From Clostridiales bacterium (GTDB lineage Bacteria; Bacillota; Clostridia; Oscillospirales; Acutalibacteraceae): 45,013 nt of DNA. Location of the stretch: positions 1-45,013 of the forward strand of contig JAHZDE010000014.1 in assembly GCA_019422525.1 (NCBI GenBank), read 5' to 3'. The stretch's first letter is position 1, and each line of letters starts with the position of its first letter. Below, piece by piece: positions 16,238 to 23,376 of the stretch. The translations under genes were made by a program, and so were the position numbers. The notes below the pieces were generated by a model. It saw only the letters and a program-made list of their open reading frames with translations. It was not told where the DNA came from and searched no databases.

Positions 16238-16981
16238 TCAGCTTTTCTTTATTACCGGCGGTCCGGGAGGGGCTTGCAGGCCGCTCAGCACCCTTACTAT
16301 TTCGCCCGCCGCAAGCAGACCTGCGCAGCCGGGCACAAAGGATACGCTGCCCGGTGTGGCTCTGCGGCCTAATTGTGCGCAAAGCGGCAGCGGTTTGCGT
16401 GGCTCCTCCGGCGAAAACACCACCCGAAGGGAGGAAATGCCGCGCTTTTTAAGCTCGGCGCGCATGACCCGCGCAAGGGGACAGCAGCGGGTTTTAGAGA
16501 TATCGCATATTTGCAGGCGCTCCGGCTCCAGCTTATTCCCGGTGCCCATACAGCTTATAAGCGGCACCCCGTGCTGCGCACAGGCCTGTGCAATGGCCAG
16601 CTTTGCCTGCACGGTGTCCACGGCGTCCACGGCATAATCATAGCTGCTCCATTCAAAGCCGTTTATATTCTCCTGCAATACAAAATCCCGCCTGAGGGTA
16701 AGCTCAAGCTCGGGGTTTATATCCAGTGCGCGGCGTGCAAAGGCGTCGGTTTTATACTCTCCCACTGTGGAGTGAAGTGCAATAAGCTGCCTGTTTATAT
16801 TGCTTAAGGCAACGGTATCGTTATCCACCACCGTAAGCCTGCCCACTCCCGCGCGCACAAGCGCCTCGGCGGCATAGGAGCCCACGCCTCCAAGACCGAA
16901 TACTATAACATTGCTGTTTTTAAGACGAAGCGTGCCCTCCGGCGTAAGCAGCATTGCGCTGCGCAGTATTTCTTCCTTCAT
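16238..16981 (-). CDS. tcdA: tRNA threonylcarbamoyladenosine dehydratase (ThiF/E1 family)
   Basis: A 247-aa protein with the Rossmann nucleotide site GLGGVGSYAAEAL at 29-41, then VVDNDTVALSNINRQL with the Asp and Arg that bind ATP. The family segment YAVDAVDTVQAKL and a CMGTGNKLEPERL stretch follow. Family knowledge: TcdA uses ATP to cyclise t6A37 of ANN-decoding tRNAs to ct6A. Length agrees with the family (about 250-270). It is read leftward in GC-rich chromosome, with the WYL regulator 54 bases upstream. Confidence 0.93.
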   Translation of the reverse strand: MKEEILRSAMLLTPEGTLRLKNSNVIVFGLGGVGSYAAEALVRAGVGRLTVVDNDTVALSNINRQLIALHSTVGEYKTDAFARRALDINPELELTLRRDFVLQENINGFEWSSYDYAVDAVDTVQAKLAIAQACAQHGVPLISCMGTGNKLEPERLQICDISKTRCCPLARVMRAELKKRGISSLRVVFSPEEPRKPLPLCAQLGRRATPGSVSFVPGCAGLLAAGEIVRVLSGLQAPPGPPVIKKS

Positions 16982-17035
16982 TTGATTTTTTCCCTTTGCA
17001 AAGATATTTTATAAAAGCATAAAAGAGCGTGCCGT

Positions 17036-18016
17036 TCATTTCTCCGCTTCGCTTTTCTGCATTTTAAGAGTTTCCTCCAGCCTTCGCTCGTACATAAGGC
17101 GCACCTCCTCGGGATGGGTTATGCGGCACTGCGGAAGCATGAATACAAAGGAGAAAAACACGGGGGACACGGCGGCATCAAAGCTTGCAAGCAGCCGCCC
17201 GTTATCAAGCGGCGTTATAAACGCCTCGCTGCCGAAGCGGTCGATAAGCACCCCGAGGCTGCTTTCGGGAAGCTCTATTTCCACATGGCGCACCTGTCCT
17301 GCAAACATGCCGAAGGAACGGGAGGCATAGGCGCGCACATCCTCGGCGCACTCCCTTGCCGGCTCCCCGGTTATGTTTATCAGGCGCATTTTATCCACGC
17401 GGAAATTGGAAAGCCCGCCGTAGCGGTCGTGATACGCCGCGAGATAATAGTTTTCGTCGTCCCAGCACAGCAGGTACGGGCTTACGGAATACCGCTGCCC
17501 GCCGCGGCGCGGTCTTAAGGTTTTATCCGGGGCGTATTCAAGATACTGAAAGGTTATTTTCTTCTTTTTGTCTATGGCCTCATGAAGGGTGTCAAGGTTA
17601 TAAAACAGCGCCTCGTTGTCGGTTTTGGGGCGTCCGGAAAGATACAGCCTGCGGGAAAGCGCTTTTGCGCGGTATACGCTTGTGAGCTTTTGCAGCTTTT
17701 GCGTAAGGGTGCGGCTGGAGGCGCGGCTGACGCTGCGGCTGGCCTCCACGGCATCGGCAAGCAGGGTAAGCTCCGCCGGCTCAAACAGCCTTGTATTTAC
17801 ATAGTATCCCGCCGCCCGGCCGCGTCCGCTGCGTATATCCATACCCGCCTGCCGCAGAGCGGCAATATCCCGATACAGGCTTTTGCGCTCGCATGCAAGC
17901 CCTGCATCCTCAACGGAGGCGATCAGCTTCGCCGCGGTAAGGGGATGCTCCGGGTCGCTCTTTTCCCAAAGCAGGCGTGCGCACAGCAGCAGCCGCTCCC
18001 TTGAAGTGCCGCTCAA
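17036..18016 (-). CDS. WYL-domain transcriptional regulator
   Basis: A 326-aa protein. The N-terminal 60 residues form a DeoR/HTH_11-type winged helix (LTAAKLIASVEDAGLACERK, LYRDIAALRQAGMDI). The WYL domain spans about 140-225 (KKITFQYLEY, YSVSPYLLCWDDENYYLAAY), with a C-terminal WCX-type region after it. WYL domains sense nucleic acids or nucleotides and often control DNA-damage or phage-response genes. Its stop codon side faces tcdA, and its start overlaps the end of rmuC by four bases, so it is translated with rmuC. Target genes are unknown. Confidence 0.9.
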   Translation of the reverse strand: MSGTSRERLLLCARLLWEKSDPEHPLTAAKLIASVEDAGLACERKSLYRDIAALRQAGMDIRSGRGRAAGYYVNTRLFEPAELTLLADAVEASRSVSRASSRTLTQKLQKLTSVYRAKALSRRLYLSGRPKTDNEALFYNLDTLHEAIDKKKKITFQYLEYAPDKTLRPRRGGQRYSVSPYLLCWDDENYYLAAYHDRYGGLSNFRVDKMRLINITGEPARECAEDVRAYASRSFGMFAGQVRHVEIELPESSLGVLIDRFGSEAFITPLDNGRLLASFDAAVSPVFFSFVFMLPQCRITHPEEVRLMYERRLEETLKMQKSEAEK

Positions 18017-19518
18017 GCGTTATCTCCTTCGTCCTGCGGAAGGCTTTCCGCTTCGAAACCGTCGTATGCGCCCGTATCCGTCAGCGCGGACTGCCGCTCC
18101 TGCTCAAGCTCGCCCTCGGGGGAATAGCGCTCGGCGTTTTTAAGGCGATCCCGTATGGTGCGGGTGCGGCCTATGGCATCGCTCAGGGTTTCTCCCGCTT
18201 CCGATATTTTTTTCTGCGTTTTTTCCAGCAGACCGCCGAATTTTTCAAATTCCTTGGATGTTTTCTGCACATCCTTCCAAAGCCGGCTTGTATGCTTCTG
18301 AATGGCCAAAGTGCGGAAGCCCATATGCAGGGAATTAAGAAACGCGCCCAGCGTGGCGGGGCCCATGACCGTTACACGGTATTCTCTTTGCAGCTGAGAC
18401 AGCAGCTCCGCATCCCCTGAGGCTATGGCGTAAAGCCCCTCGGTGGGCAGATACATAATGGCAAAATCGGTGGTATGAGGGGGAACTATGTATTTATTCT
18501 GTATTGTACGGGCATTTGTGCGTATTTCCGCAATAAGCGCGGCGCGCTGACTGCGTACATCGCCCTCGTTGCCCGCCTCCGAAGCCTGGCAGTAGCGCTG
18601 ATAGCTTTCCATGGGGAATTTGCTGTCAATGGGAAGGAAAACGCTTTCGCCGTCCTGCTTGCCGGGCAGCACTATTGCGTACTCCACCACCTCCTGGCTG
18701 CGGGGACGGACATGGGCGTTATGCACAAACTGCGCGGGGCTGAGCACCTGCTCAAGCAGCGCGCCAAGCTGCATCTCGCCCCATGTGCCGCGCGTTTTTA
18801 CATTTGTAAGCACCCGCTTGAGGTCGCCTACATTCGTGGCCAGCGCCGTCATCTCGCCCAGCCCCTTGGATACATTTTTAAGCTGGTCGTTTATCACGGA
18901 GAAGCTTTCGCTGAAGCGCTTGTTAAGCGTGCCGGAGAGCTTTTCATCCACCGTTTCCCGTATGAGCTCCAGCTTTTTCTCGTTGCCCGCCGTCATATTG
19001 CCTATGCTGTTTTCCATGCTCTGCTGCACCGAAAGCAGCTTTTCGTCCACCGTGCGGCGGATGTTTTCAAGGGCGGCGCCGACTTCCTTAAGCTCGGTTT
19101 TCTGGTTCTGCCCGAACTCACCCAGCGTATCCGACAGCTCCTTTCGGCTAAGCGCCAACGACCGGGTAAGCTCCTCGCGGGTCTTATCCGTGCCGGAAAC
19201 CATTTCGTTGCGCGCGGCTGCCGCCGAAGCCGTTATCTCGGCGCGCAGGCGGGCTATCGCCTCGCCCTGCTCCCGGCGTCCCGCCTCGGCGGAATCCGTA
19301 ATGCTTTTGTTAATGCGCGCTTCCAGCGACGCAAGCTCCTCTCTTCTCTGCTGCTGCGCAAGCATCAGGCGCTCCGACGCCTGTTTTTGCTGCTCCGTCT
19401 GTTTTTGCAGCTCCGCCTGCGCCTTTTTTATTCCGGCAAGCGCCGCCGAAGCAACAAAGGCCGATATTGCAGAAGCAAGAACGGCCGCGGCCGAAAGAAC
19501 AACCGTCAATATATCCAT
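18013..19518 (-). CDS. rmuC: DNA recombination protein RmuC
   Basis: A 501-aa protein with one N-terminal membrane segment (about 4-29), a long coiled coil (about 30-210) and the RmuC nuclease-like domain (about 215-440). That domain includes TRGTWGEMQLGALLEQVL, VEYAIVLPGKQ, PIDSKFPMESY, TTDFAIMYLPTEGLYA and TVMGPATLGAFLNSL. Family knowledge: RmuC limits inversions and rearrangements at inverted repeats; the domain is related to restriction-type nucleases. Length fits the family. It overlaps the WYL regulator, so the two may be co-regulated. Confidence 0.96.
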   Translation of the reverse strand: MDILTVVLSAAAVLASAISAFVASAALAGIKKAQAELQKQTEQQKQASERLMLAQQQRREELASLEARINKSITDSAEAGRREQGEAIARLRAEITASAAAARNEMVSGTDKTREELTRSLALSRKELSDTLGEFGQNQKTELKEVGAALENIRRTVDEKLLSVQQSMENSIGNMTAGNEKKLELIRETVDEKLSGTLNKRFSESFSVINDQLKNVSKGLGEMTALATNVGDLKRVLTNVKTRGTWGEMQLGALLEQVLSPAQFVHNAHVRPRSQEVVEYAIVLPGKQDGESVFLPIDSKFPMESYQRYCQASEAGNEGDVRSQRAALIAEIRTNARTIQNKYIVPPHTTDFAIMYLPTEGLYAIASGDAELLSQLQREYRVTVMGPATLGAFLNSLHMGFRTLAIQKHTSRLWKDVQKTSKEFEKFGGLLEKTQKKISEAGETLSDAIGRTRTIRDRLKNAERYSPEGELEQERQSALTDTGAYDGFEAESLPQDEGDNA

Positions 19519-19594
19519 TTTTCTTTCTCCTTAAACTTTTTTAATGCTTAAAGCGCAAATTGACCGGAAACACAGCCCGTTTATGCCTTTTTTG

Positions 19595-20008
19595 TCAGGA
19601 AAGCACCGAATACACAATACACAGCTTTTCGTACAGCTGCACGGCGGCCTGACGCATAAGCTCCAGTGTTTCCAGCACCACCTGCGCGCTGAAGGTATCC
19701 CCGGTGGGGATTTCCTTTCGCAGCGTCACTTGCCCCTGCACGGCGTAGGCATTGAAAAAGGCTCTCTCCTCCAGTGCGGAATTGAGCACATCCAGCACCG
19801 TGTCCGTATCCTTTTCATCGTACTGAAAAAAATCGGTAACGGTTATCCTGATGCCGTGATCGTCGTTGAACAGCGCCACATCGGCCTGCGCCTGACTTCC
19901 GGCAAAAAAGTCCAGCGTAAAAACGGTTTCCAGCTTGGAGGCGTGCTGACTGCAGGAAAGCCCGTTTTCCACAAGAGCTTTTGTAAAAAGAGCCGCGTTA
20001 TTTTTCAT
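19595..20008 (-). CDS. Small YbjN-like protein
   Basis: A 137-aa protein. The frame is open further upstream, but the ATG at 20006-20008 (MKNNAALFTKALVENG) has GAGGAG just before it and overlaps the end of the preceding gene by 11 bases, so that start is used. The fold looks alpha/beta (FTLDFFAGSQAQADVALF, GIRITVTDFFQYD, then a helical end), similar to YbjN or type III chaperone-like proteins. The function is unknown. It forms a pair with the related-looking gene upstream. Confidence 0.62.
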   Translation of the reverse strand: MKNNAALFTKALVENGLSCSQHASKLETVFTLDFFAGSQAQADVALFNDDHGIRITVTDFFQYDEKDTDTVLDVLNSALEERAFFNAYAVQGQVTLRKEIPTGDTFSAQVVLETLELMRQAAVQLYEKLCIVYSVLS

Positions 20009-20504
20009 TTCCGTCCGTCTCCTCTCCGGGCTGCCCGTCCTTATTCTGACAGCTTGACTCTGCGCCGCTTTGGCTATCGGCGCTTTCGTTTTTCGTGCCG
20101 GCAAAAACATAATCCGGTATTCCGCAGCAAAGCCGCACCGAAAAGAATATCAGCTCCGTAAGGGTCTGCGCGTCCATAAGCTGAACGGGGTAAACCCCCT
20201 GAAGGACAATTTCCCCGTTATTAAGCAGGAAATTGGCAAACGGTCCCGCCGCATTTGCGGTGTTAAGGCGCCGAAGCACCTCTTTTCTCTCCGGCGTGCC
20301 GTTATAGGGGGCAAACCCCGCGCATATAAGCCCTACGGCACCCGGGATACAAAAATCCAGGCTGACCCGTACATCGGGCAGCTTGCCCGATTCGTCGCTG
20401 AATATCATTGCAATGTTTCCGCTGCGGGAATCAAAATCGTCCCGCACCACGCATTTAAGCCCGCGCGAGCGGCAATAGGAAGCAAAGCTTGCTGCATTGA
20501 GCAT
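19998..20504 (-). CDS. Small YbjN-like protein with acidic tail
   Basis: A 168-aa protein starting MLNAASFASYCRSRGLKC. It has an alpha/beta core (AMIFSDESGKLPDVRVSLDF, FANFLLNNGEIVLQGVYPV, LIFFSVRLC) and a disordered Ser/Gly/Glu-rich tail of about 30 residues. The core plan, a strand pair then a helix ending in a short-chain chaperone-like fold, matches the YbjN group. It is read leftward and coupled to the next gene by overlap. No known function. The gap 20505-20641 holds no gene. Confidence 0.62.
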   Translation of the reverse strand: MLNAASFASYCRSRGLKCVVRDDFDSRSGNIAMIFSDESGKLPDVRVSLDFCIPGAVGLICAGFAPYNGTPERKEVLRRLNTANAAGPFANFLLNNGEIVLQGVYPVQLMDAQTLTELIFFSVRLCCGIPDYVFAGTKNESADSQSGAESSCQNKDGQPGEETDGNEK

Positions 20505-20641
20505 ATGTCTGTTCTCCGAAAAGTGATTTGTAGTTTTTTTATAAGCTGTAAAAGGCTCGCCTTAAGTAAATCCGCCGCGGCAGCCCCGTCATCGGCGGCT
20601 GAAAGGGCAGGCTCTGTCAAAGCGGTATTTCGGCAGCGCCG

Positions 20642-21505
20642 TCAGAGCGACTCCATAAAGGCAAAAAGCGCTTTAAGCGGCGGGGAATCGTCCCGTTCAA
20701 AGAATACGCCCGCCACAAGATTGCAGTGATAGCGGTTCTTTTCCCGCACCTCCACCATGGTGGCGCTTCCCGGCGAAAGCTCGTTTACCCGGCGAACAAA
20801 GGCGCGCTGATTGTCTATATTGCTTATGGGATCAAGGGGGGAATGTATGCACATCACACGCACGCCCTCATCCCCCTTTACCATATTTAAGGGAGCGGCC
20901 AGCGCCCGATTGTAATCCTCGGTAAAAAGATTGTCAAACAGCTTTTCGGTAGCGTCGGGATATTCAAAGGAAAAATCCATTATTCCGCCCAAGGAGGCAA
21001 GCCCCAGAAACCATTCCTGCTTTACCGCATATTGCGCCTGCAATTCCCTGTCATAAACAAGCACGCCGCCCAAATGTCCCCCGGCGGAGGAGCCGATAAC
21101 AATTATGTTGTCCGCATTATATCCCTGCTGCTTTACATATTCCCGCGCCTTTATAAAGCCCCGGAAAACATCGTGAGCCTGTGCGGGATAGCGGTACCGC
21201 GGCGCATGACGGTAGCCCAGGGACACCACCGGGTAGCCTCTTTGGGAAAACCTGCGGCATATGAATTCAAACTCGGCAGGGGAATAGGAGCTCCATCCGC
21301 CGGCGTGAATATATACCGCCAGCCTGTCCTTTACCGGAGTATCGGGCTTAAAAAACAGAAAATACTGATGCCCCTCCGGCCCGTAGGCGATTTTATCCGA
21401 ATGTATGACGGGAGCGGTAAGCAGTATCCCCGCCGCCATGGGTATGGCCCTGAACCTGTCCGCCCTCTGGCGCGCCAGCACTATTTTTTTGGTTTTGTCG
21501 TCCAT
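20642..21505 (-). CDS. Alpha/beta hydrolase (esterase/lipase type)
   Basis: A 287-aa protein with the oxyanion motif YIHAGGW (65-71) and a GSSAG elbow at 138-142 (nucleophile Ser140). A candidate acid is the Asp in SPLDPISN near residue 226, and a candidate base the His in YHCNLV near 262. The layout fits the BD-FAE / hormone-sensitive-lipase-like esterases. No signal peptide, so it is cytoplasmic. The substrate cannot be told. Read leftward in GC-rich DNA. Confidence 0.88.
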   Translation of the reverse strand: MDDKTKKIVLARQRADRFRAIPMAAGILLTAPVIHSDKIAYGPEGHQYFLFFKPDTPVKDRLAVYIHAGGWSSYSPAEFEFICRRFSQRGYPVVSLGYRHAPRYRYPAQAHDVFRGFIKAREYVKQQGYNADNIIVIGSSAGGHLGGVLVYDRELQAQYAVKQEWFLGLASLGGIMDFSFEYPDATEKLFDNLFTEDYNRALAAPLNMVKGDEGVRVMCIHSPLDPISNIDNQRAFVRRVNELSPGSATMVEVREKNRYHCNLVAGVFFERDDSPPLKALFAFMESL

Positions 21506-21524
21506 AATTCCTCACAATAAACAG

Positions 21525-22106
21525 TTATATCCAATAAACGCTTATAAGCTTATTATAATGCATATCGCCCCGGAAAACAACCGCAAAATGCTTTTGCACG
21601 CCGGTTTGCCGCCGAATAGGGTTCTGCTTAATATCCGCTCTTGCAAAATATACAGGGTTATACCATTGAGCATCGTTTTGCGATAAAATCAATTGATTCC
21701 TTCGGCGGCAGGTTTTGCTGCTGCAATCGGAAATTGCCACTCCCATATAAAAATACGAATCCAAATGCTTATTTTTAAGAAAAGCATTACCGAGAACTGC
21801 GGTTATGATATAACCCTGTTCCGTTTTTGCAAATTTCGTTTTTATTAAAGCATCTCCCAATATCACATTTCTGCCGCTTAGAACATCGCAGGCAATCGCT
21901 CCGATTTTCCCGGCGACCGCCTTCGGAAAGAAAAATATGCTGTTATACGAGTACACCTTTGTACCGCATAACAGCAAATGAACACCGTCGCTTGTTAGCG
22001 TATCAAAACTGTTTTCATTGCTGAAACAAAAATCGTCATCAGCCGGAAAAGAACGCTTCAAAATCCCTTGCCTTACATATGATAATATCTTTTGACGAAT
22101 CCACAT
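21525..22106 (-). CDS. Hypothetical protein, possibly degraded, lower-GC block
   Basis: A 193-codon frame that begins within the upstream ORF (overlap 22039-22106, other frame). Residues 20-110 look like a real protein (FPADDDFCFSNENSF, VHLLLCGTKVYSYNS, GAIACDVLSGRNVILGDALI), while the last 60 residues are Arg/Gln-rich and look like out-of-frame or decayed sequence. I do not recognise the family. With the overlapping ORF it may be one gene broken by a frameshift. GC is lower than in the genes to the left. Confidence 0.4.
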   Translation of the reverse strand: MWIRQKILSYVRQGILKRSFPADDDFCFSNENSFDTLTSDGVHLLLCGTKVYSYNSIFFFPKAVAGKIGAIACDVLSGRNVILGDALIKTKFAKTEQGYIITAVLGNAFLKNKHLDSYFYMGVAISDCSSKTCRRRNQLILSQNDAQWYNPVYFARADIKQNPIRRQTGVQKHFAVVFRGDMHYNKLISVYWI

Positions 22107-22299
22107 AATAAGATGCCAAGGAAGCTGAATTTATCATATAGCAATTATCTGCTTCTTTAATGCTGATTGTATCGCCCGCAATGGCTTCAAAACTCACATG
22201 AACTTCCAAATCAATTTTTCCGTATTCGGTTATATCTGATAAAAGCGGCAGCCTGACGTTTGTCGCAACATGCTTGCCATATAAATTATAACAAAACAT
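22039..22299 (-). CDS. Short protein resembling the N-terminus of HprK-like kinases; probably a broken gene
   Basis: From ATG 22297-22299 it encodes 86 residues: FCYNLYGKHVATNVRLPLLSD, then SASLASYYVDSSKDIIICKA. That opening, a Tyr/Gly-rich strand followed by LPLL, is the usual start of HPr-kinase-like proteins linked to lasso peptides and other peptide clusters, whose kinase domain would follow but is not seen in frame. An AGGAGG lies 12 bases upstream, 17 bases after the ABC remnant ends. Probably a remnant of a peptide biosynthesis locus; moderate to low certainty. Confidence 0.4.
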   Translation of the reverse strand: MFCYNLYGKHVATNVRLPLLSDITEYGKIDLEVHVSFEAIAGDTISIKEADNCYMINSASLASYYVDSSKDIIICKARDFEAFFSG

Positions 22300-22315
22300 G
22301 CAGTATGCCCGCCTC

Positions 22316-22837
22316 CTATTTATAATGTTTAGCCTGTGATTCATATAGAATTCTGTATGATTTAATGCTTTCCAAAAGCGTTTCATGAGTATCGAACCCC
22401 TTTATACCGCTGTCCTCCATGAAGATAACTTTATCGGCATATTTTGCGACAGAAAGGCGATGCGAAATATAAAACACGGTTTTGCCCTTAAGGGCAGTGT
22501 TAAATGTCCTTATTAATTCGTCCTCAGCTAAGGCATCCAGCGCGCTGGATGGCTCGTCAAGGATCACAACGGAAGAATTTTTGAATAACACTCTTGCCAA
22601 AGCCAGCTTTTGCAATTCCCCGCCGGATAAAAAAACCCCTTCTTTATCAAAAATTTTCCCCAATTGCGTATTAATTCCCTTTGGTAGGGAATTGATTTTT
22701 TCACTAAGCCCCGCAGCATTTAATGCATCCGATATTTTTTTAATTACCTCTTCCGAGCCGTCATACTCATTCATTGCAACATTTTCCGCTATTGAGACGA
22801 GATTTGTCAAGGGTATTCTTTTCTCGAAAATACAATT
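22316..22837 (-). pseudogene. 3' remnant of an ABC exporter ATPase
   Basis: The frame gives the C-terminal half of an ABC ATPase: helical subdomain (SIAENVAMNEYDG), signature FLSGGELQKLALARVL, Walker B SVVILDEPSSALD and switch His in FYISHRLSV. The transmembrane part, Walker A and Q-loop are absent, and the frame closes with a stop at 22838-22840 right where sequence character changes. A TTG at 22808 is the only start-like codon. Most simply, the 5' part of the gene was cut off by insertion or deletion. The intact gene would export a peptide or lipid. Confidence 0.85.
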
Positions 22838-22856
22838 TCAAAATCATTATATGAAT

Positions 22857-22889
22857 GAGTCAGTCCTCTTCCGGGTCTGACTCTTTTTT
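22857..22889 (+). terminator. Intrinsic terminator just ahead of the kdp locus
   Basis: GAGTCAG (22857-22863) pairs with CTGACTC (22877-22883), with a CC/GG extension, and TTTTTT follows on the plus strand. No rightward gene precedes it in the window, so it is either the leader terminator of the potassium locus or the end signal of a gene separated from it by rearrangement. The remaining bases up to 22993 hold a weak promoter-like TTGCAG-17-AATACT (22919-22947) and no gene. Confidence 0.75.
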
Positions 22890-22993
22890 CTTAAAGACTT
22901 ATACAGTCTTAGTTTCGATTGCAGGACCCTTTTCCCCACTTAATACTTTTAGCGGTATTATGGCCTTGCAAAAAAGAAATGAGGTGAACAATT

Positions 22994-23185
22994 ATGAGCA
23001 TTACAAATGCGGCGAGAAGATTTGAACAGAGATTTGACGCAAAAGCGGAGCGCTTTATTTGGCATCATCCGCTACTTGGCTTCATCTCCATCTTTGTTGG
23101 AATGCCCTTACTGGTTTTGGCGTGTGTCTGTATCAGTACGATCGTTATCGCCTTTCCTATGGCATGGCTTTTGGGTTGGTTGTAA
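22994..23185 (+). CDS. Small membrane protein ahead of kdpF
   Basis: A 63-aa protein with a good AGGTGA site before its ATG. The first 25 residues are charged (FEQRFDAKAERFIWHHP), followed by one long hydrophobic stretch (LLGFISIFVGMPLLVLACV and onward) that could span the membrane once or twice. I know no function. Its place as the first gene of the Kdp/Ktr locus suggests a small partner of potassium transport. The 98 bases to kdpF hold no other gene. Confidence 0.7.
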   Translation: MSITNAARRFEQRFDAKAERFIWHHPLLGFISIFVGMPLLVLACVCISTIVIAFPMAWLLGWL

Positions 23186-23283
23186 TCTTTATTTCATCTT
23201 TAAACGCACAAAAGATGACTAATGCCATTTTTAGAGGAAAGGTTTTATGATATTGGGGACAGCAAAAAAGGAGGATGAATCTT

Positions 23284-23376
23284 ATGCAAATGCTAATTGC
23301 ACTCATAGGTGTATGTGCGGCAGCAATGCTGCTGTGGTATGTCTATATTTTAATGAAGGGAGATGATCAGACATGA
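23284..23376 (+). CDS. kdpF: KdpF, small subunit of the Kdp potassium pump
   Basis: A 30-residue protein (MQMLIALIGVCAAAMLLWYV...) with one membrane helix and a short polar tail. AGGAGG lies 9 bases before the ATG. Its TGA overlaps the kdpA start (ATGA at 23373-23376), which implies coupled translation. KdpF is usually about 29 residues and stabilises the KdpABC complex. Confidence 0.85.
   Translation: MQMLIALIGVCAAAMLLWYVYILMKGDDQT

Noticed and set aside
18475..19551. A 358-codon plus-strand ORF across rmuC
   Set aside because: Antisense shadow of a clearly recognised gene in GC-rich DNA, where such shadows are common.
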